Source of the DNA: Lentisphaerota bacterium
Lineage (GTDB): Bacteria > Verrucomicrobiota > Lentisphaeria > Victivallales > Victivallaceae
Reading direction: 5' to 3'
Assembly: GCA_017134815.1 (NCBI GenBank)
Contig: CP071032.1
Span: 868,001-932,000 of the forward strand
Length of the DNA: 64,000 bases
This document shows, piece by piece, positions 46,102 through 55,519 of this stretch. The notes under the pieces are model-generated. The model saw only the letters and a list, made by a program, of their open reading frames with translations, was not told the DNA's origin and searched no databases. A program made the translations under genes and the position numbers. Position 1 is the stretch's first letter, and each line of letters opens with the position of its first letter.

Positions 46102-47697
46102 TCAGCGACGGCTTTTGTTACGGGGACGACGATCACCGCGCCCTCTGCTGGAGCTGCTTCTGCCACCTGTGCCGCGTCCTCGGTTCCTAGCCTTACGCGG
46201 CGGCGGAGCATTTGGCGGCAGTTCCGGTGTCACAAGCATCTCTTCCGGCGGCAGTATGCATTTCATATCCTCACCGAGCAGTTTTTCTATTTCCGGAAGA
46301 TAATACGCCCCGTATTCACAGACAAAGCTGACTGATTTACCTTTCTGCCCGGCACGGCCGGTACGGCCCACACGATGCACATAATCCTCGGAGCGCTCCG
46401 GAAGGTCATAATTCACAACGACAGATACATTGTCCACATGAATACCGCGAGCCGCTACATCTGTGGCAATAACAATCTTTTCTTTGCCGGAGCGGAAGCG
46501 TTCCAGAATCTTCAAACGCTTCACCTGTGGTATATCGCCGGAAAGCAGCGCACAGGAAATTCCGTGTCGCTTTAAATTATCATAAAGTTCAAAGTTTTTA
46601 TCCTTGCGGTTTCCGAAAATCAGCATCCGGTCAAAGTCTTCATTCTTGATCATCCACATCAGCAGTGGAAATTTTTCACTAATTGCCACAGTGTAAAACT
46701 TCTGTTCAATCAAGTCGGTCACCATCTGTCCGGATTCGCTTTCAACTGAAACCGGGTCAGCAAGCCATGAATCGCTCAGGCGCAAAATACGCTCTTCAAG
46801 GGTAGCGCTGTAAAATAAAGTCTGGCGCTTGCCCTTGCCGGGCAGCTGATTGAGAATACGTCTGACATCGGGAATAAACCCCATATCCAGCATCCGGTCC
46901 GCTTCATCAATCACCAGAATTTCAGTCTGTGAAAGGTTAAGGTGACGGCTTCGTGAATAGTCGATAATTCTTCCCGGCGTACCGATAAGTATATCAATGG
47001 GCCGGTTCAGGTTTTCACGCTGCTTGCGGTGGTCCATTCCTCCAAAAACCACCACGTTGTACAACCCGGTGTACATAGAAATTTTTTCAGCATCCTTATA
47101 AATCTGCAGAGCCAGCTCCCTGGTTGGTGCCAGCACAAGCGCCCGGCAGCTGCCTTTGGCGGGATGCGGCTTGGGGTTTTTCAGCAGTGTGTTGAAAGTG
47201 GAAACCAGAAAGGCCGCGGTTTTTCCGGTGCCGGTCTGAGCCTTTCCCGTTAAATCTTTGCCTTCAAGCAGGTGCGGCATGGACTTGGCCTGAATCGGGG
47301 TACAGTACTTGAAATCCATCTTCTGCAGCCCAAACAGGATATCCTCATGGATATCAAGGTCACTGAACCGGGTTTTTCCAGCCTCTTCAGGCGGGATTAT
47401 CAGCTTTTCCGGTTTAGGCGGAATCTTTTTGGGTTTCGGCTCGTGAACAGGCTTTTTTAAGTTCTTGCTGCTGTTATCAGAACGGACCTTTTTCTTGCGA
47501 CGCCGGTTTTGATTCCGACCACTGAAACTGCCGGAATCGTCATATTTCTTATTGAAATCATTTTTTCTGGAAGAACTGGAACTCTTTTCCCAGCTGGAAG
47601 ATTTGCGAGATGTCGCAGTTTCAATGAGTTTATCATTGTTCTTCCTGCCGAATAAGTTTTTTATTCTGTTACCTAGTGCTTTAATCAACTTTGACAA
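46102..47697 (-). CDS. DEAD-box ATP-dependent RNA helicase (RhlE/RhlB-like)
   Basis: An RNA helicase of 531 residues. A long basic, Ser/Lys-rich N-terminal extension (about 1-110) precedes the Q-motif region (FKYCTPIQAKSMPHLL), Walker A AQTGTGKT, PTRELALQI, GTPGRIIDY, the DEAD box VIDEADRMLDMGF, SAT, and the second RecA domain with IATDVAARGIH and HRVGRTGRAG. The C-terminus is Arg/Gly/Ser-rich (RGRGTGGRSSSSRGRGDR), typical of RNA-binding tails. Possible roles are ribosome assembly, mRNA decay or cold response. It is convergent with the LRAT gene, only 3 bases apart. Confidence 0.92.
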   Translation of the reverse strand: MSKLIKALGNRIKNLFGRKNNDKLIETATSRKSSSWEKSSSSSRKNDFNKKYDDSGSFSGRNQNRRRKKKVRSDNSSKNLKKPVHEPKPKKIPPKPEKLIIPPEEAGKTRFSDLDIHEDILFGLQKMDFKYCTPIQAKSMPHLLEGKDLTGKAQTGTGKTAAFLVSTFNTLLKNPKPHPAKGSCRALVLAPTRELALQIYKDAEKISMYTGLYNVVVFGGMDHRKQRENLNRPIDILIGTPGRIIDYSRSRHLNLSQTEILVIDEADRMLDMGFIPDVRRILNQLPGKGKRQTLFYSATLEERILRLSDSWLADPVSVESESGQMVTDLIEQKFYTVAISEKFPLLMWMIKNEDFDRMLIFGNRKDKNFELYDNLKRHGISCALLSGDIPQVKRLKILERFRSGKEKIVIATDVAARGIHVDNVSVVVNYDLPERSEDYVHRVGRTGRAGQKGKSVSFVCEYGAYYLPEIEKLLGEDMKCILPPEEMLVTPELPPNAPPPRKARNRGRGTGGRSSSSRGRGDRRPRNKSRR

Positions 47698-47969
47698 CCT
47701 TGTTTATATATTTGACAAAAATCATTTGAAAAGGTAAGTTTATGTTGGAGAAAATACAAGTGTTAGGGCGATAATAATGCAAAATCTGACACAAAAGTAA
47801 ATTTAATGCAATTATTGCGCCTCTTTAACTCTTCTCTAATATTCGCAAAATATATTGTGCTTAACATTTACAAATGAGCTTATCAATTAAGCCGTTCTTA
47901 ACAATATCATAACATTTTTTCAAATGTTGTATCAGAATATTTGGTGGAGGTAACAACCAGGAGCATAGT

Positions 47970-49169
47970 ATGACAAACAGTAGTGTCGTTGATGAAATCT
48001 TACAGAAACTTTCCCGTAATAAAGAAAAATGGCTGAAAGGCATTGAAAGCACCCGGGAAATGTTGTTGGGAAATCTGTCGCTTTTGTCAGAATTTCCAGC
48101 TCAAACTTTCCATGAAAAAAACCGTGCTGAATTTATCCTGACCCGCTATACAGCCAGCGGTATTGTCGACCCTAAAACAGACCGGATGCATAACTGCATT
48201 GGTATATGCAACGGTAAAACCGGATTGCGGAATATTGTGGTATGCACCCATATTGACAATCAATTCAGCCTTGGAATTGATCAGAATATAACCATTACCG
48301 CCGACCGGGTTCACGGTGCCGGAGTCGCGGATGATAACCTTGCAGTTGCAGCACTTATGACCCTGCCAGACATTCTGAATCAACTTAATATTAAACTTGA
48401 CTGCAATATTATCATAGTGGGGACAACCCGTTATCATGGCCGTGGGGACTTCGAAGGCATCCGCACATTTCTCCGTGATTTTCCCGGCAAGGTAGACGCG
48501 GTTATCAACCTTACCGGTATAACTCTTGGGACGCTTGACTATTTCAGCCTGAGCAGAGTACGCTGCGACATCCATTGTGAAACCAGAGAACAGGAAATGG
48601 AATCATCCTGGATGCGCATGTCGGAAAGCAGCGCCATTCTGGTAGCAAATGAAGTAATCAGCAGCCTGTACAGCATTCCGTTGCCCAAAAAGCCTAAAAC
48701 AATTTTAAACCTCGGCATGATTTCCGGTGGTGAGCGCTACAGTACAATAAGCCGCGAAGCCGAAGTAAATCTGGAGATACTCAGCGAGAACAATTCTCTT
48801 ATGGACAGCCTTGTAGAGCAGATATCAGACTGCTGCACAGATATCGGGGCCAAACACAGTGCCAACGTCACCTGTGATTTTTTCGGCCGGCATGACGCCT
48901 CAGGACTCAGCAGCGCGCATCCTCTGATTAAAACCGCGCTGGGAGTCTTCAAAATACTGGGCCATAAACCCCGGATGGAATACTCAAATTCACAGATCAC
49001 CGTAAGTTTAGCCCAGGATATTCCATCCATTACTCTGGGGCTTACCGAGGGTGTCGGCGGCAGCACCAACCGCAGTTTTATAGAAATTGCCCCGCTGTCT
49101 CAGGGGATCCTGCAGCTGGTACTTTTATTAACCGCAATCGATCAGATGGGAGAAATTTGCAATGGTTAA
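47970..49169 (+). CDS. M20-family peptidase-like protein with eroded metal site
   Basis: A 399-residue M20/M28-fold protein, closest in layout to tripeptidase-type M20 enzymes. His94 (CTHIDNQF) and Asp121 (GAGVADDN) occupy the expected first and bridging metal positions. The catalytic Glu-Glu expected before GRGDFEGIR reads Tyr155-His156, the following Asp region reads INLTGITLGTLD, and the late His reads STNRSFIE. So at least two or three ligands are replaced. It may be a pseudoenzyme, or a hydrolase with altered chemistry. AGGAG precedes the ATG. The stop overlaps gpgS by 8 bases, so it is translationally tied to glucosylglycerate synthesis. Confidence 0.75.
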   Translation: MTNSSVVDEILQKLSRNKEKWLKGIESTREMLLGNLSLLSEFPAQTFHEKNRAEFILTRYTASGIVDPKTDRMHNCIGICNGKTGLRNIVVCTHIDNQFSLGIDQNITITADRVHGAGVADDNLAVAALMTLPDILNQLNIKLDCNIIIVGTTRYHGRGDFEGIRTFLRDFPGKVDAVINLTGITLGTLDYFSLSRVRCDIHCETREQEMESSWMRMSESSAILVANEVISSLYSIPLPKKPKTILNLGMISGGERYSTISREAEVNLEILSENNSLMDSLVEQISDCCTDIGAKHSANVTCDFFGRHDASGLSSAHPLIKTALGVFKILGHKPRMEYSNSQITVSLAQDIPSITLGLTEGVGGSTNRSFIEIAPLSQGILQLVLLLTAIDQMGEICNG

Positions 49170-50145
49170 TCTTGATAAATGGCTGAAAAGCCGCACCTTT
49201 CATTACAATGAATTCAGTGACATTAAACGTCTGGTCGAGTTGAAGGAGCGCAAAGGAGTTACCATTAGCCTGTGCTTTCCGACCTTGAATGAGGAAAAAA
49301 CCATTGGTAAATCTATTGTGGTAATGAAGTCCGAACTAATGGACCGTTACCCTCTGGTTGATGAGATTGCAGTTATAGACTCCGGCTCAACTGATAACAC
49401 TCTGGCAATCGCCAAAAATTTCGGAGCTGACACTTATCTGGCCTCGGATTACTTGGAAAGCGAAGGTGACTGCCGCGGTAAAGGAGAAAACCTGTGGAAA
49501 GCCCTTTATCTGCTTAAGGGTGATATAATTGTCTATGTCGATGCCGACATTTCAAACATCCACCCCCGCTTTGCCTATGGCCTGATCGGGCCACTGCTGA
49601 TGGAGCCGGAGGTGAAGTTTGTAAAAGCTTTTTACAACCGCCCTTTTAAAACGTCAGCCGGCATATCTCCATCGGGAGGTGGCCGGGTTACTGAAATACT
49701 GATCCGACCGCTGTTCTCACAATTCTTTCCGGACCTTACCGGAATAATTCAACCGCTGTCAGGAGAATATGCCGGCTACCGGGAAATGCTCGAACGAATT
49801 AACTTCCCTATCGGTTACGGGGTTGAAACCGGAATGCTGATTGATCTATACCAGCAATACGGGCTGGATGCGATTGCCCAGACCAATATTGATCTTCGAA
49901 TTCACCGCAACCAGACAACAGCATCGCTGGGTAAAATGGCATTTGGAATTCTGCAGACATTCTGGAACCGGCTTCAAATGTACAAGGAGCTCCCGCCTAT
50001 TGCTCCCGAGTCATTTATGCTGCGGCAAATGGGCATTGACAATGACAATTACAAGGTCATTGAATATGATATCCGGGAAAAGGAACGTAAACCGATGCTT
50101 GAAGTGGAAGAGTATATAAAAAAGTATCATAAGAAGAAAAAGTGA
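49162..50145 (+). CDS. gpgS: Glucosyl-3-phosphoglycerate synthase (GT81)
   Basis: Transfers glucose from an NDP-glucose to 3-phosphoglycerate, the committed step of glucosylglycerate synthesis. The 327-residue GT81 protein has SLCFPTLNEEKTIGKSI for nucleotide binding, DEIAVIDSGSTDNTLAIA, the metal-binding DAD in VYVDADISNIHPRF, GGGRVTEILIRPLFSQFFP and QPLSGEYAGYREMLE, and LRIHRNQ near the end. These agree with the characterised enzymes of Persephonella and mycobacteria. It overlaps the M20-like gene and is followed, 25 bases on, by a GT4 gene. Confidence 0.9.
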   Translation: MVNLDKWLKSRTFHYNEFSDIKRLVELKERKGVTISLCFPTLNEEKTIGKSIVVMKSELMDRYPLVDEIAVIDSGSTDNTLAIAKNFGADTYLASDYLESEGDCRGKGENLWKALYLLKGDIIVYVDADISNIHPRFAYGLIGPLLMEPEVKFVKAFYNRPFKTSAGISPSGGGRVTEILIRPLFSQFFPDLTGIIQPLSGEYAGYREMLERINFPIGYGVETGMLIDLYQQYGLDAIAQTNIDLRIHRNQTTASLGKMAFGILQTFWNRLQMYKELPPIAPESFMLRQMGIDNDNYKVIEYDIREKERKPMLEVEEYIKKYHKKKK

Positions 50146-50170
50146 TTCATTCTAACCACAGGAAATCACC

Positions 50171-51469
50171 ATGAAGACAGCGATACTGCATCACCATATG
50201 CACCCGGGCGGAGTCACCAGAGTTATAGAAATGCAGCTCCAGGCATTATCCGCCTACCCTGAAATAACCAGCCTGCAGCTGATTACCGGTGATGAAAAAA
50301 TCCACGCTGAACTGCCGAATACAATTGAGCAGCTGCGTAACCCTCTGTTGAATTACCTTGACTGCAAAAATCTTTCTCCGGCACAGCTTAATCATCAATA
50401 TATAAAAATTATTGAATATTTGCTCGAAGCCACCGATGCTGACACCGTAATTCATGTTCATAATATTAATCTCGGCAAAAACCCGGTAATGACTGCCGCG
50501 ATCCATGCGCTTATGGAAAACGGACGGGCTGTTGTCAATCATGTCCATGACTTCGCTGAAGACCGTCCAGAAAATCTCAGTGCCCTCCTTTCTGTCATAG
50601 AAGGGACTTTCGGTAGAAAGCTGCACAACGTGATGTATCCCACCTGCCCTGACTGCAGATATGCTGTTCTTACCAGAATGGACAAACAGCGCCTGGTGGA
50701 CTATGGCATTCCACAAGAACAAATCACAGTTCTGCCCAATCCGGCTTGTGTCGGAACGCCTTTGACCGGCAAAGCTGCTGAGGAAGCGGCGGCAAAGGTT
50801 AATACTGCGCTCCAAATTAATAATAGTCTGCCCAATTATGTTTATCCGGTGCGTGGAATTCGCCGTAAGAATATCGGAGAATTTATCCTGCTGGCAGCGG
50901 TTTTTGCTGACAAGGCAAACTGGATACTTACCCTGCCCCCGCGCAACCCAGTTGAGAAGGTTGAATATGATAACTGGAAGGAATTCTGCCAAAAGAATAA
51001 CATAAAGGTTATTTTTGAAGCTGGAGAAAAGTGTGCTTTTAAAGCGGTTATGGCAGCGGCTGACCGGGCTGTGACTACCAGTATTCGTGAGGGATTCGGC
51101 ATGATTTTCCTGGAAGCCTGGCTGTTTGGCAAACCGGTAGTTGGTCGCGATCTGCCGGTCTCTGAAGATTTTAAACGCGCCGGAGTCAAGATGCCGGGGC
51201 TTTATCACCATCTGCTGGTCGATGTTCCCGATGACGGGGAAGCAGACTTCGGCATGTTGCCGCAGGAAATTCAGATGAAAATAATTGAGAGAATAATCTC
51301 AGAAAGCTCCTCCAGGCTTAAATTTCTTGAGGAAAATGAAACGCTGAAGGCTTTTTTCAGAGACTTCAGTATTGACCTTATCAACTCGAACTGTAAAATA
51401 ATAAAAAAAGAATATTCTCTGGAAAAATATGGACAAGAACTGCTTAAACTCTATAAGACACTTATTTGA
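50171..51469 (+). CDS. GT4-like glycosyltransferase of the glucosylglycerate operon
   Basis: A 432-residue GT-B protein. The start reads ILHHHMHPGGVTRVIEMQ, the Gly-rich acceptor-side motif of GT4 enzymes. The linker has VLPNPACVGTPL, and the donor half has YPVRGIRRKNIGEFILLAAV and TSIREGFGMIFLEAWLFGKPVVG, the EX7E element. By position between gpgS and a HAD hydrolase it may extend (glucosyl)glycerate with a second sugar, as mannosylglucosylglycerate pathways do; that is inference. AGGAAATCACC precedes the ATG. Its end overlaps the HAD gene by 41 bases. Confidence 0.8.
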   Translation: MKTAILHHHMHPGGVTRVIEMQLQALSAYPEITSLQLITGDEKIHAELPNTIEQLRNPLLNYLDCKNLSPAQLNHQYIKIIEYLLEATDADTVIHVHNINLGKNPVMTAAIHALMENGRAVVNHVHDFAEDRPENLSALLSVIEGTFGRKLHNVMYPTCPDCRYAVLTRMDKQRLVDYGIPQEQITVLPNPACVGTPLTGKAAEEAAAKVNTALQINNSLPNYVYPVRGIRRKNIGEFILLAAVFADKANWILTLPPRNPVEKVEYDNWKEFCQKNNIKVIFEAGEKCAFKAVMAAADRAVTTSIREGFGMIFLEAWLFGKPVVGRDLPVSEDFKRAGVKMPGLYHHLLVDVPDDGEADFGMLPQEIQMKIIERIISESSSRLKFLEENETLKAFFRDFSIDLINSNCKIIKKEYSLEKYGQELLKLYKTLI

Positions 51470-52343
51470 ATCTCAGCAGCGGATTGAGCCAATACCAACC
51501 GGCCTTAATCCTGCCCTGAGTAAAAATAATAATATAAAATGCGTAATATTTGATATTTACGGCACGTTACTCGTGTCTTCATCCGGAGATATTGATAAGG
51601 CCAGATTCGCACCTTCCTATGTCCTCGAGGCATTTTCGAAGTGCGGTGTCAGACTGGCGTCCAAGACTCCGGTTAAAACTGCTTCGCTGATTCTGGATGA
51701 GTATGAAAAAACCATCCTGAAAATGCGGGAGGAGCTGGAAGATCATGAAGTTCCCCATCCGGAGATAGACATCAGAATGGTCTGGCAGAAATTACTCAGG
51801 CAGCTTAATGAGGCTGCACTGATAGAAAAGCCGACCATGGATGATGTCAGCCGGCTGGCGATATATTTTGAAACCCTCAGCAACCCGGTGTACCCGATGC
51901 CTGATATGCATGAAGTTGTCCACAGCATTTATAAACGCGGTATGCCCATGGGGATCATTTCAAACGCTCAGTTTTATACCCCTATAATCATGAACTTTTT
52001 TCTCACCGGGCTGATCAGCGATTTTGAGGACGTTGAGTATTTTGACCGTTATTTAAGCATCTATTCGTATAAGGAAAAAAGAGGGAAACCGGATATCGCT
52101 CTTTACAAAAAAGCGGCCGGCCGCTGCTTTAAACATCATCAGGTAAGCCCGGAGCAGATTCTCTATGTCGGCAACGATATGCTGAAAGATATCTATCCGG
52201 CTAAGAGTATGGGCATGACGACCGCGCTTTTCGCTGGCGACTGCCGTTCTCTGCGTCTACGCGAGCAGCTTCCCGAGTTAAAAAAAGTAAAACCGGATTA
52301 TCTAATTAACAGGCTCGATCAGATTCTGGAGATTATACAATGA
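51429..52343 (+). CDS. HAD-superfamily hydrolase, candidate glucosyl-3-phosphoglycerate phosphatase
   Basis: The 304-residue HAD protein has motif I FDIYGTLL with Asp42 as nucleophile; the usual second Asp is Tyr44, as in haloacid-dehalogenase-type and many uncharacterised HADs. Motif II is ISNAQ, motif III includes EKRGKPDIALYKKA, and motif IV is YVGNDMLKDIYPAKSMGM with its Asp pair. A 38-residue extension precedes motif I; no later Met would keep it. Its place between gpgS/GT and GT/phosphorylase genes makes dephosphorylation of glucosyl-3-phosphoglycerate, or of a longer phosphorylated glycoside, the natural guess. The Tyr44 substitution is a caution. Confidence 0.8.
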   Translation: MDKNCLNSIRHLFESQQRIEPIPTGLNPALSKNNNIKCVIFDIYGTLLVSSSGDIDKARFAPSYVLEAFSKCGVRLASKTPVKTASLILDEYEKTILKMREELEDHEVPHPEIDIRMVWQKLLRQLNEAALIEKPTMDDVSRLAIYFETLSNPVYPMPDMHEVVHSIYKRGMPMGIISNAQFYTPIIMNFFLTGLISDFEDVEYFDRYLSIYSYKEKRGKPDIALYKKAAGRCFKHHQVSPEQILYVGNDMLKDIYPAKSMGMTTALFAGDCRSLRLREQLPELKKVKPDYLINRLDQILEIIQ

Positions 52344-53776
52344 ATGTTTCGCATTTGAACATTGGTATTATTCACTCGCTTATCGGAAAAAACGACGGCG
52401 TGTCCATCGTAATCGACCAGTCAGTGGAAGCTATGGTCAAATACATGAATATACCGTTGGGAAACATTTTTTACCTGGCTGCGCACTCGTCACCGCGCTT
52501 CAACACTGAAACCAATGATATATTCTGGCACAAAAGCCCGCTGCATAAGCGTATTATACAATATTTTTGTGAAGAGCCTCCCTGCTGGCTTGAGGGCGAA
52601 ATTATGGAAAACGCTTTTCGTGCCAAAGAAATAATTGCCGATTTCGTCGAACGGCATCAGATAGACCTGCTGATCGCACATAATACTTCTCACCCTTACA
52701 ATTTCATAACTGCTGTCGGGCTCGGGCTCTACCTTGAAGAAACCCGCAATGCCGGATTTATCTGGCCCCGGGTGCTGGTTTGGTGGCACGACTCTTTCTT
52801 TGAGCGTCCAAGATTCGCAAATCCGAATCCGGTAATTAAAAAATACTTGAAATACCTACCCGGCACTTTGATAAACGGGGTGGTTTTTATCAACCGCGAC
52901 CAGATAAAACTGGGCCGGAAATATTTCCAGGCATACGGTAAGTCCAATCTGCCTACTTTCTTCAAGAAACATACCGCCGTAATTCCAAACACCTGCGATA
53001 TTCTCTGGAACTGGAAAGCTCCAGACTGGGATTCCCCGCAAATGATCGCCCCTCCCAGAGACAATTACAACTATACTTTTTTTGAGGATATCGGACTGAT
53101 AGAACTGGTTAGAGCACAAGGCTTTGAAATTGAGGACAGCATAATCCTGCTGCAGCATACCAGAATTGTGCCGCGCAAGAAAATTGAAACTGCGATCGAC
53201 TTCGCTTTCAAGCTTGAAAAGAAATTTAAAAATGATAAATGCATTGTTCTGCTGATCTCTGGACATTCCGGTGATGAGCAGGTTGAATATAAAAAATTCC
53301 TGCGTGAATACCATTGGGAGAAATCTTCGCGGGATCCTGAAGCCAATGTTATTCTGCTTTTTGGCGAAGACCGTATTCTGTCACATCGTGACATTATTGT
53401 TGACCGTAAATATTATAAATTCGCAGAAGTTCCCTCAATAGTCGCTCAGCACGGCGGCCTCGGCACCTTTTTCAGCGATATAGAGGGCTACGGCAACAAC
53501 CTGCTTGAAATGGTCAGCTGCGGGCTGCCGGCGGTTATCAACCGTTATCCAATCTACCAGCAGGATATTGAAAGACTGGGCTTTGAACTGCCGGGCATTA
53601 CAGACGGTGAACTTACAGATGACGTAGTAGATGCGGCATATAAACTGTTAATCAATCCGGCAGACCGCAATGAAGCGGTCCACCACAACCTCCAGGTTCT
53701 TGACAAACGACTTAATCACAAAGTAATGGCCCGCAAAATTAAACCGTTAATTGAAAATATTTTCTTTAGAAGGTAA
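52340..53776 (+). CDS. GT4-like glycosyltransferase, second in glucosylglycerate operon
   Basis: A 478-residue GT-B-type protein. The N-terminus (LNIGIIHSLIGKNDGVSIVIDQ) is a GT4 acceptor-side loop, LIAHNTSHPYNF and LVWWHDSFFERPRF follow, TAVIPNTCDILWNW marks the domain linker, ILLQHTRIVPRKKIETAIDF is the donor-domain start, and EGYGNNLLEMVSCGLPAVI carries the EX7E-type acidic pair. Specificity is unknown; in this operon it may add a further hexose to the glucosylglycerate core. It overlaps the HAD gene by four bases (ATGA) and ends 9 bases before the phosphorylase gene. Confidence 0.75.
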   Translation: MNVSHLNIGIIHSLIGKNDGVSIVIDQSVEAMVKYMNIPLGNIFYLAAHSSPRFNTETNDIFWHKSPLHKRIIQYFCEEPPCWLEGEIMENAFRAKEIIADFVERHQIDLLIAHNTSHPYNFITAVGLGLYLEETRNAGFIWPRVLVWWHDSFFERPRFANPNPVIKKYLKYLPGTLINGVVFINRDQIKLGRKYFQAYGKSNLPTFFKKHTAVIPNTCDILWNWKAPDWDSPQMIAPPRDNYNYTFFEDIGLIELVRAQGFEIEDSIILLQHTRIVPRKKIETAIDFAFKLEKKFKNDKCIVLLISGHSGDEQVEYKKFLREYHWEKSSRDPEANVILLFGEDRILSHRDIIVDRKYYKFAEVPSIVAQHGGLGTFFSDIEGYGNNLLEMVSCGLPAVINRYPIYQQDIERLGFELPGITDGELTDDVVDAAYKLLINPADRNEAVHHNLQVLDKRLNHKVMARKIKPLIENIFFRR

Positions 53777-53785
53777 ATCCGCTCC

Positions 53786-55519
53786 ATGGAAATCAAAGCA
53801 ATTCTTGAACAGCTTTACGGTAAGGAGATCGCAGGCAGGTACTCTGAAAGAATCGAAGAGAAGGCCACAAAACTCCTTAATTATGAATCAATTAAATCAA
53901 GACCAGCTTTCAGTGAGAAAGATTCAATACTGATCACATATGCCGATATGGTGGGAACTCAGAATGGCACGACCCCGCTTGCCACCTTGACCAGTTTTAT
54001 CCGGGAATATGCCGAGGATATTATTGATACAGTACATATCCTGCCGTTTTTTCCGTATTCATCCGATGACGGTTTTTCAGTGACTGATTACCGCAGTGTT
54101 AAACCGGAATATGGCTCCTGGAAAGATATTGAGTTGATTGGCAAACATTTCAACCTGGCCTTTGATGCAGTATTCAACCATGTTTCTGTTGAGAGTAAAT
54201 GGTTTCAAGGATTTCTGAATGAGAACAAAAAGTATCAGGAGTGGTTTGAATCCCCTGATGACAGCTTTGATGCCAGTAAAGTTTTCAGGCCACGCGCTCT
54301 GCCGCTGTTTCACGAATATGACAATTGCAGAGGAGAAAAACGCCGGGTCTGGACAACTTTCAGTGAAGATCAGGTGGATTTAAATTACCACAGCCCTGAA
54401 CTGCTGCTGGAAATGATCGATATATTCCTGCTGTATCTGGCGAAAGGAGCCAGAATTATCCGGCTTGACGCAATCGCTTTTATCTGGAAGGAATCCGGTA
54501 CTTCCTGCCTCCACCTGCCGCAAGCGCATTTGCTGGTCAAACTATTCAGAAAAATTGCTGATAAAGTCGCTCCAGGCACGGTTATTCTTACCGAGACTAA
54601 TGTTCCGCATAAAGATAATATCTCTTACTTTGGTAAAAATTCTGATGAGGCCCAGATGGTCTATCAGTTCCCGTTGCCGCCTTTAACCGCCCATGCTCTG
54701 CTTCGTCAGGATGCAGCGGCTTTGACAAAATGGGCCGGTTCCTTGAAAGAACCGCCCGCGGGTTGCACTTTTTTGAATTTCCTCGCTTCCCATGACGGTA
54801 TCGGCGTCAGACCGCTTTCCGGACTGGTCCCTGCAGATGAACTTGAATTTCTGGCTGACGAAGCACTTAGAAAGGAAGGAAAAGTTGGCTGCAAAAATAA
54901 CCCGGATGGCTCCAGAAGTCCCTATGAACTTAATATTAACTACTTCAGCCTGATTAGAGAGCCGGGTGAAGATATGGAGTATTCGGTAAGAAAATTTATG
55001 CTGACCCAGGCTGTAATGCTGACAATGCCCGGTATTCCAGGTATTTATTTTCACAGTCTTTTCGGTTCGAAAAACTGGACTGAAGGTGTGACTCTTTTGG
55101 GACACAACCGTGCCATCAACCGGGAGAAATTAGACCTGCAGCGGCTGGAAAATACACTTAACGCTCCATTCACCAGGCGCGACTTGATTTATGGGGAATA
55201 CCACTCGCTGCTGAATTTACGCAGACACTGCAGAGCCTTTCATCCAAAATCAGGATTCAAGGTATTGAAGCTGCCCTCATCAAAAGTCTTTGCAATACTG
55301 CGCGGAACAGCTGAAGGCTATAAGCCATTACTCGGCATTTTTAATTTCTCTAATGACTACGAGATTATTAACCTTGCCAAGGTAAAGGAATTACCATGTG
55401 AACTGCGTGAACTTCAAGGCGGCCCTGCCATCAATAAATCTCACTTCGAGCTTAAACCCTATCAATTTATGTGGCTGACCTGCGCACACCAAACAGCTTT
55501 AAAAAAAACGGGGGGCTGA
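53786..55519 (+). CDS. GH13_18 phosphorylase (glucosylglycerate phosphorylase candidate)
   Basis: A 577-residue member of the sucrose phosphorylase subfamily of GH13. The barrel has VHILPFFPYSSDDGFSVTDY near residue 85, nucleophile Asp228 (RLDAIAFIWKE), acid/base Glu270 (LTETNVPH) and His336-Asp337 (ASHDGIGVRP). Characterised members cleave sucrose, sucrose-6-phosphate or glucosylglycerate with phosphate. Co-location with gpgS and a HAD points to glucosylglycerate, giving glucose-1-phosphate and glycerate. The last residues (KKTGG) are encoded within a terminator hairpin that serves the opposite strand. It closes the six-gene operon. Confidence 0.85.
   Translation: MEIKAILEQLYGKEIAGRYSERIEEKATKLLNYESIKSRPAFSEKDSILITYADMVGTQNGTTPLATLTSFIREYAEDIIDTVHILPFFPYSSDDGFSVTDYRSVKPEYGSWKDIELIGKHFNLAFDAVFNHVSVESKWFQGFLNENKKYQEWFESPDDSFDASKVFRPRALPLFHEYDNCRGEKRRVWTTFSEDQVDLNYHSPELLLEMIDIFLLYLAKGARIIRLDAIAFIWKESGTSCLHLPQAHLLVKLFRKIADKVAPGTVILTETNVPHKDNISYFGKNSDEAQMVYQFPLPPLTAHALLRQDAAALTKWAGSLKEPPAGCTFLNFLASHDGIGVRPLSGLVPADELEFLADEALRKEGKVGCKNNPDGSRSPYELNINYFSLIREPGEDMEYSVRKFMLTQAVMLTMPGIPGIYFHSLFGSKNWTEGVTLLGHNRAINREKLDLQRLENTLNAPFTRRDLIYGEYHSLLNLRRHCRAFHPKSGFKVLKLPSSKVFAILRGTAEGYKPLLGIFNFSNDYEIINLAKVKELPCELRELQGGPAINKSHFELKPYQFMWLTCAHQTALKKTGG

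Noticed and set aside
50246..51211. 321-codon open frame on the minus strand
   Set aside because: Antisense to the GT4 gene whose motifs are clear; no recognisable domain.
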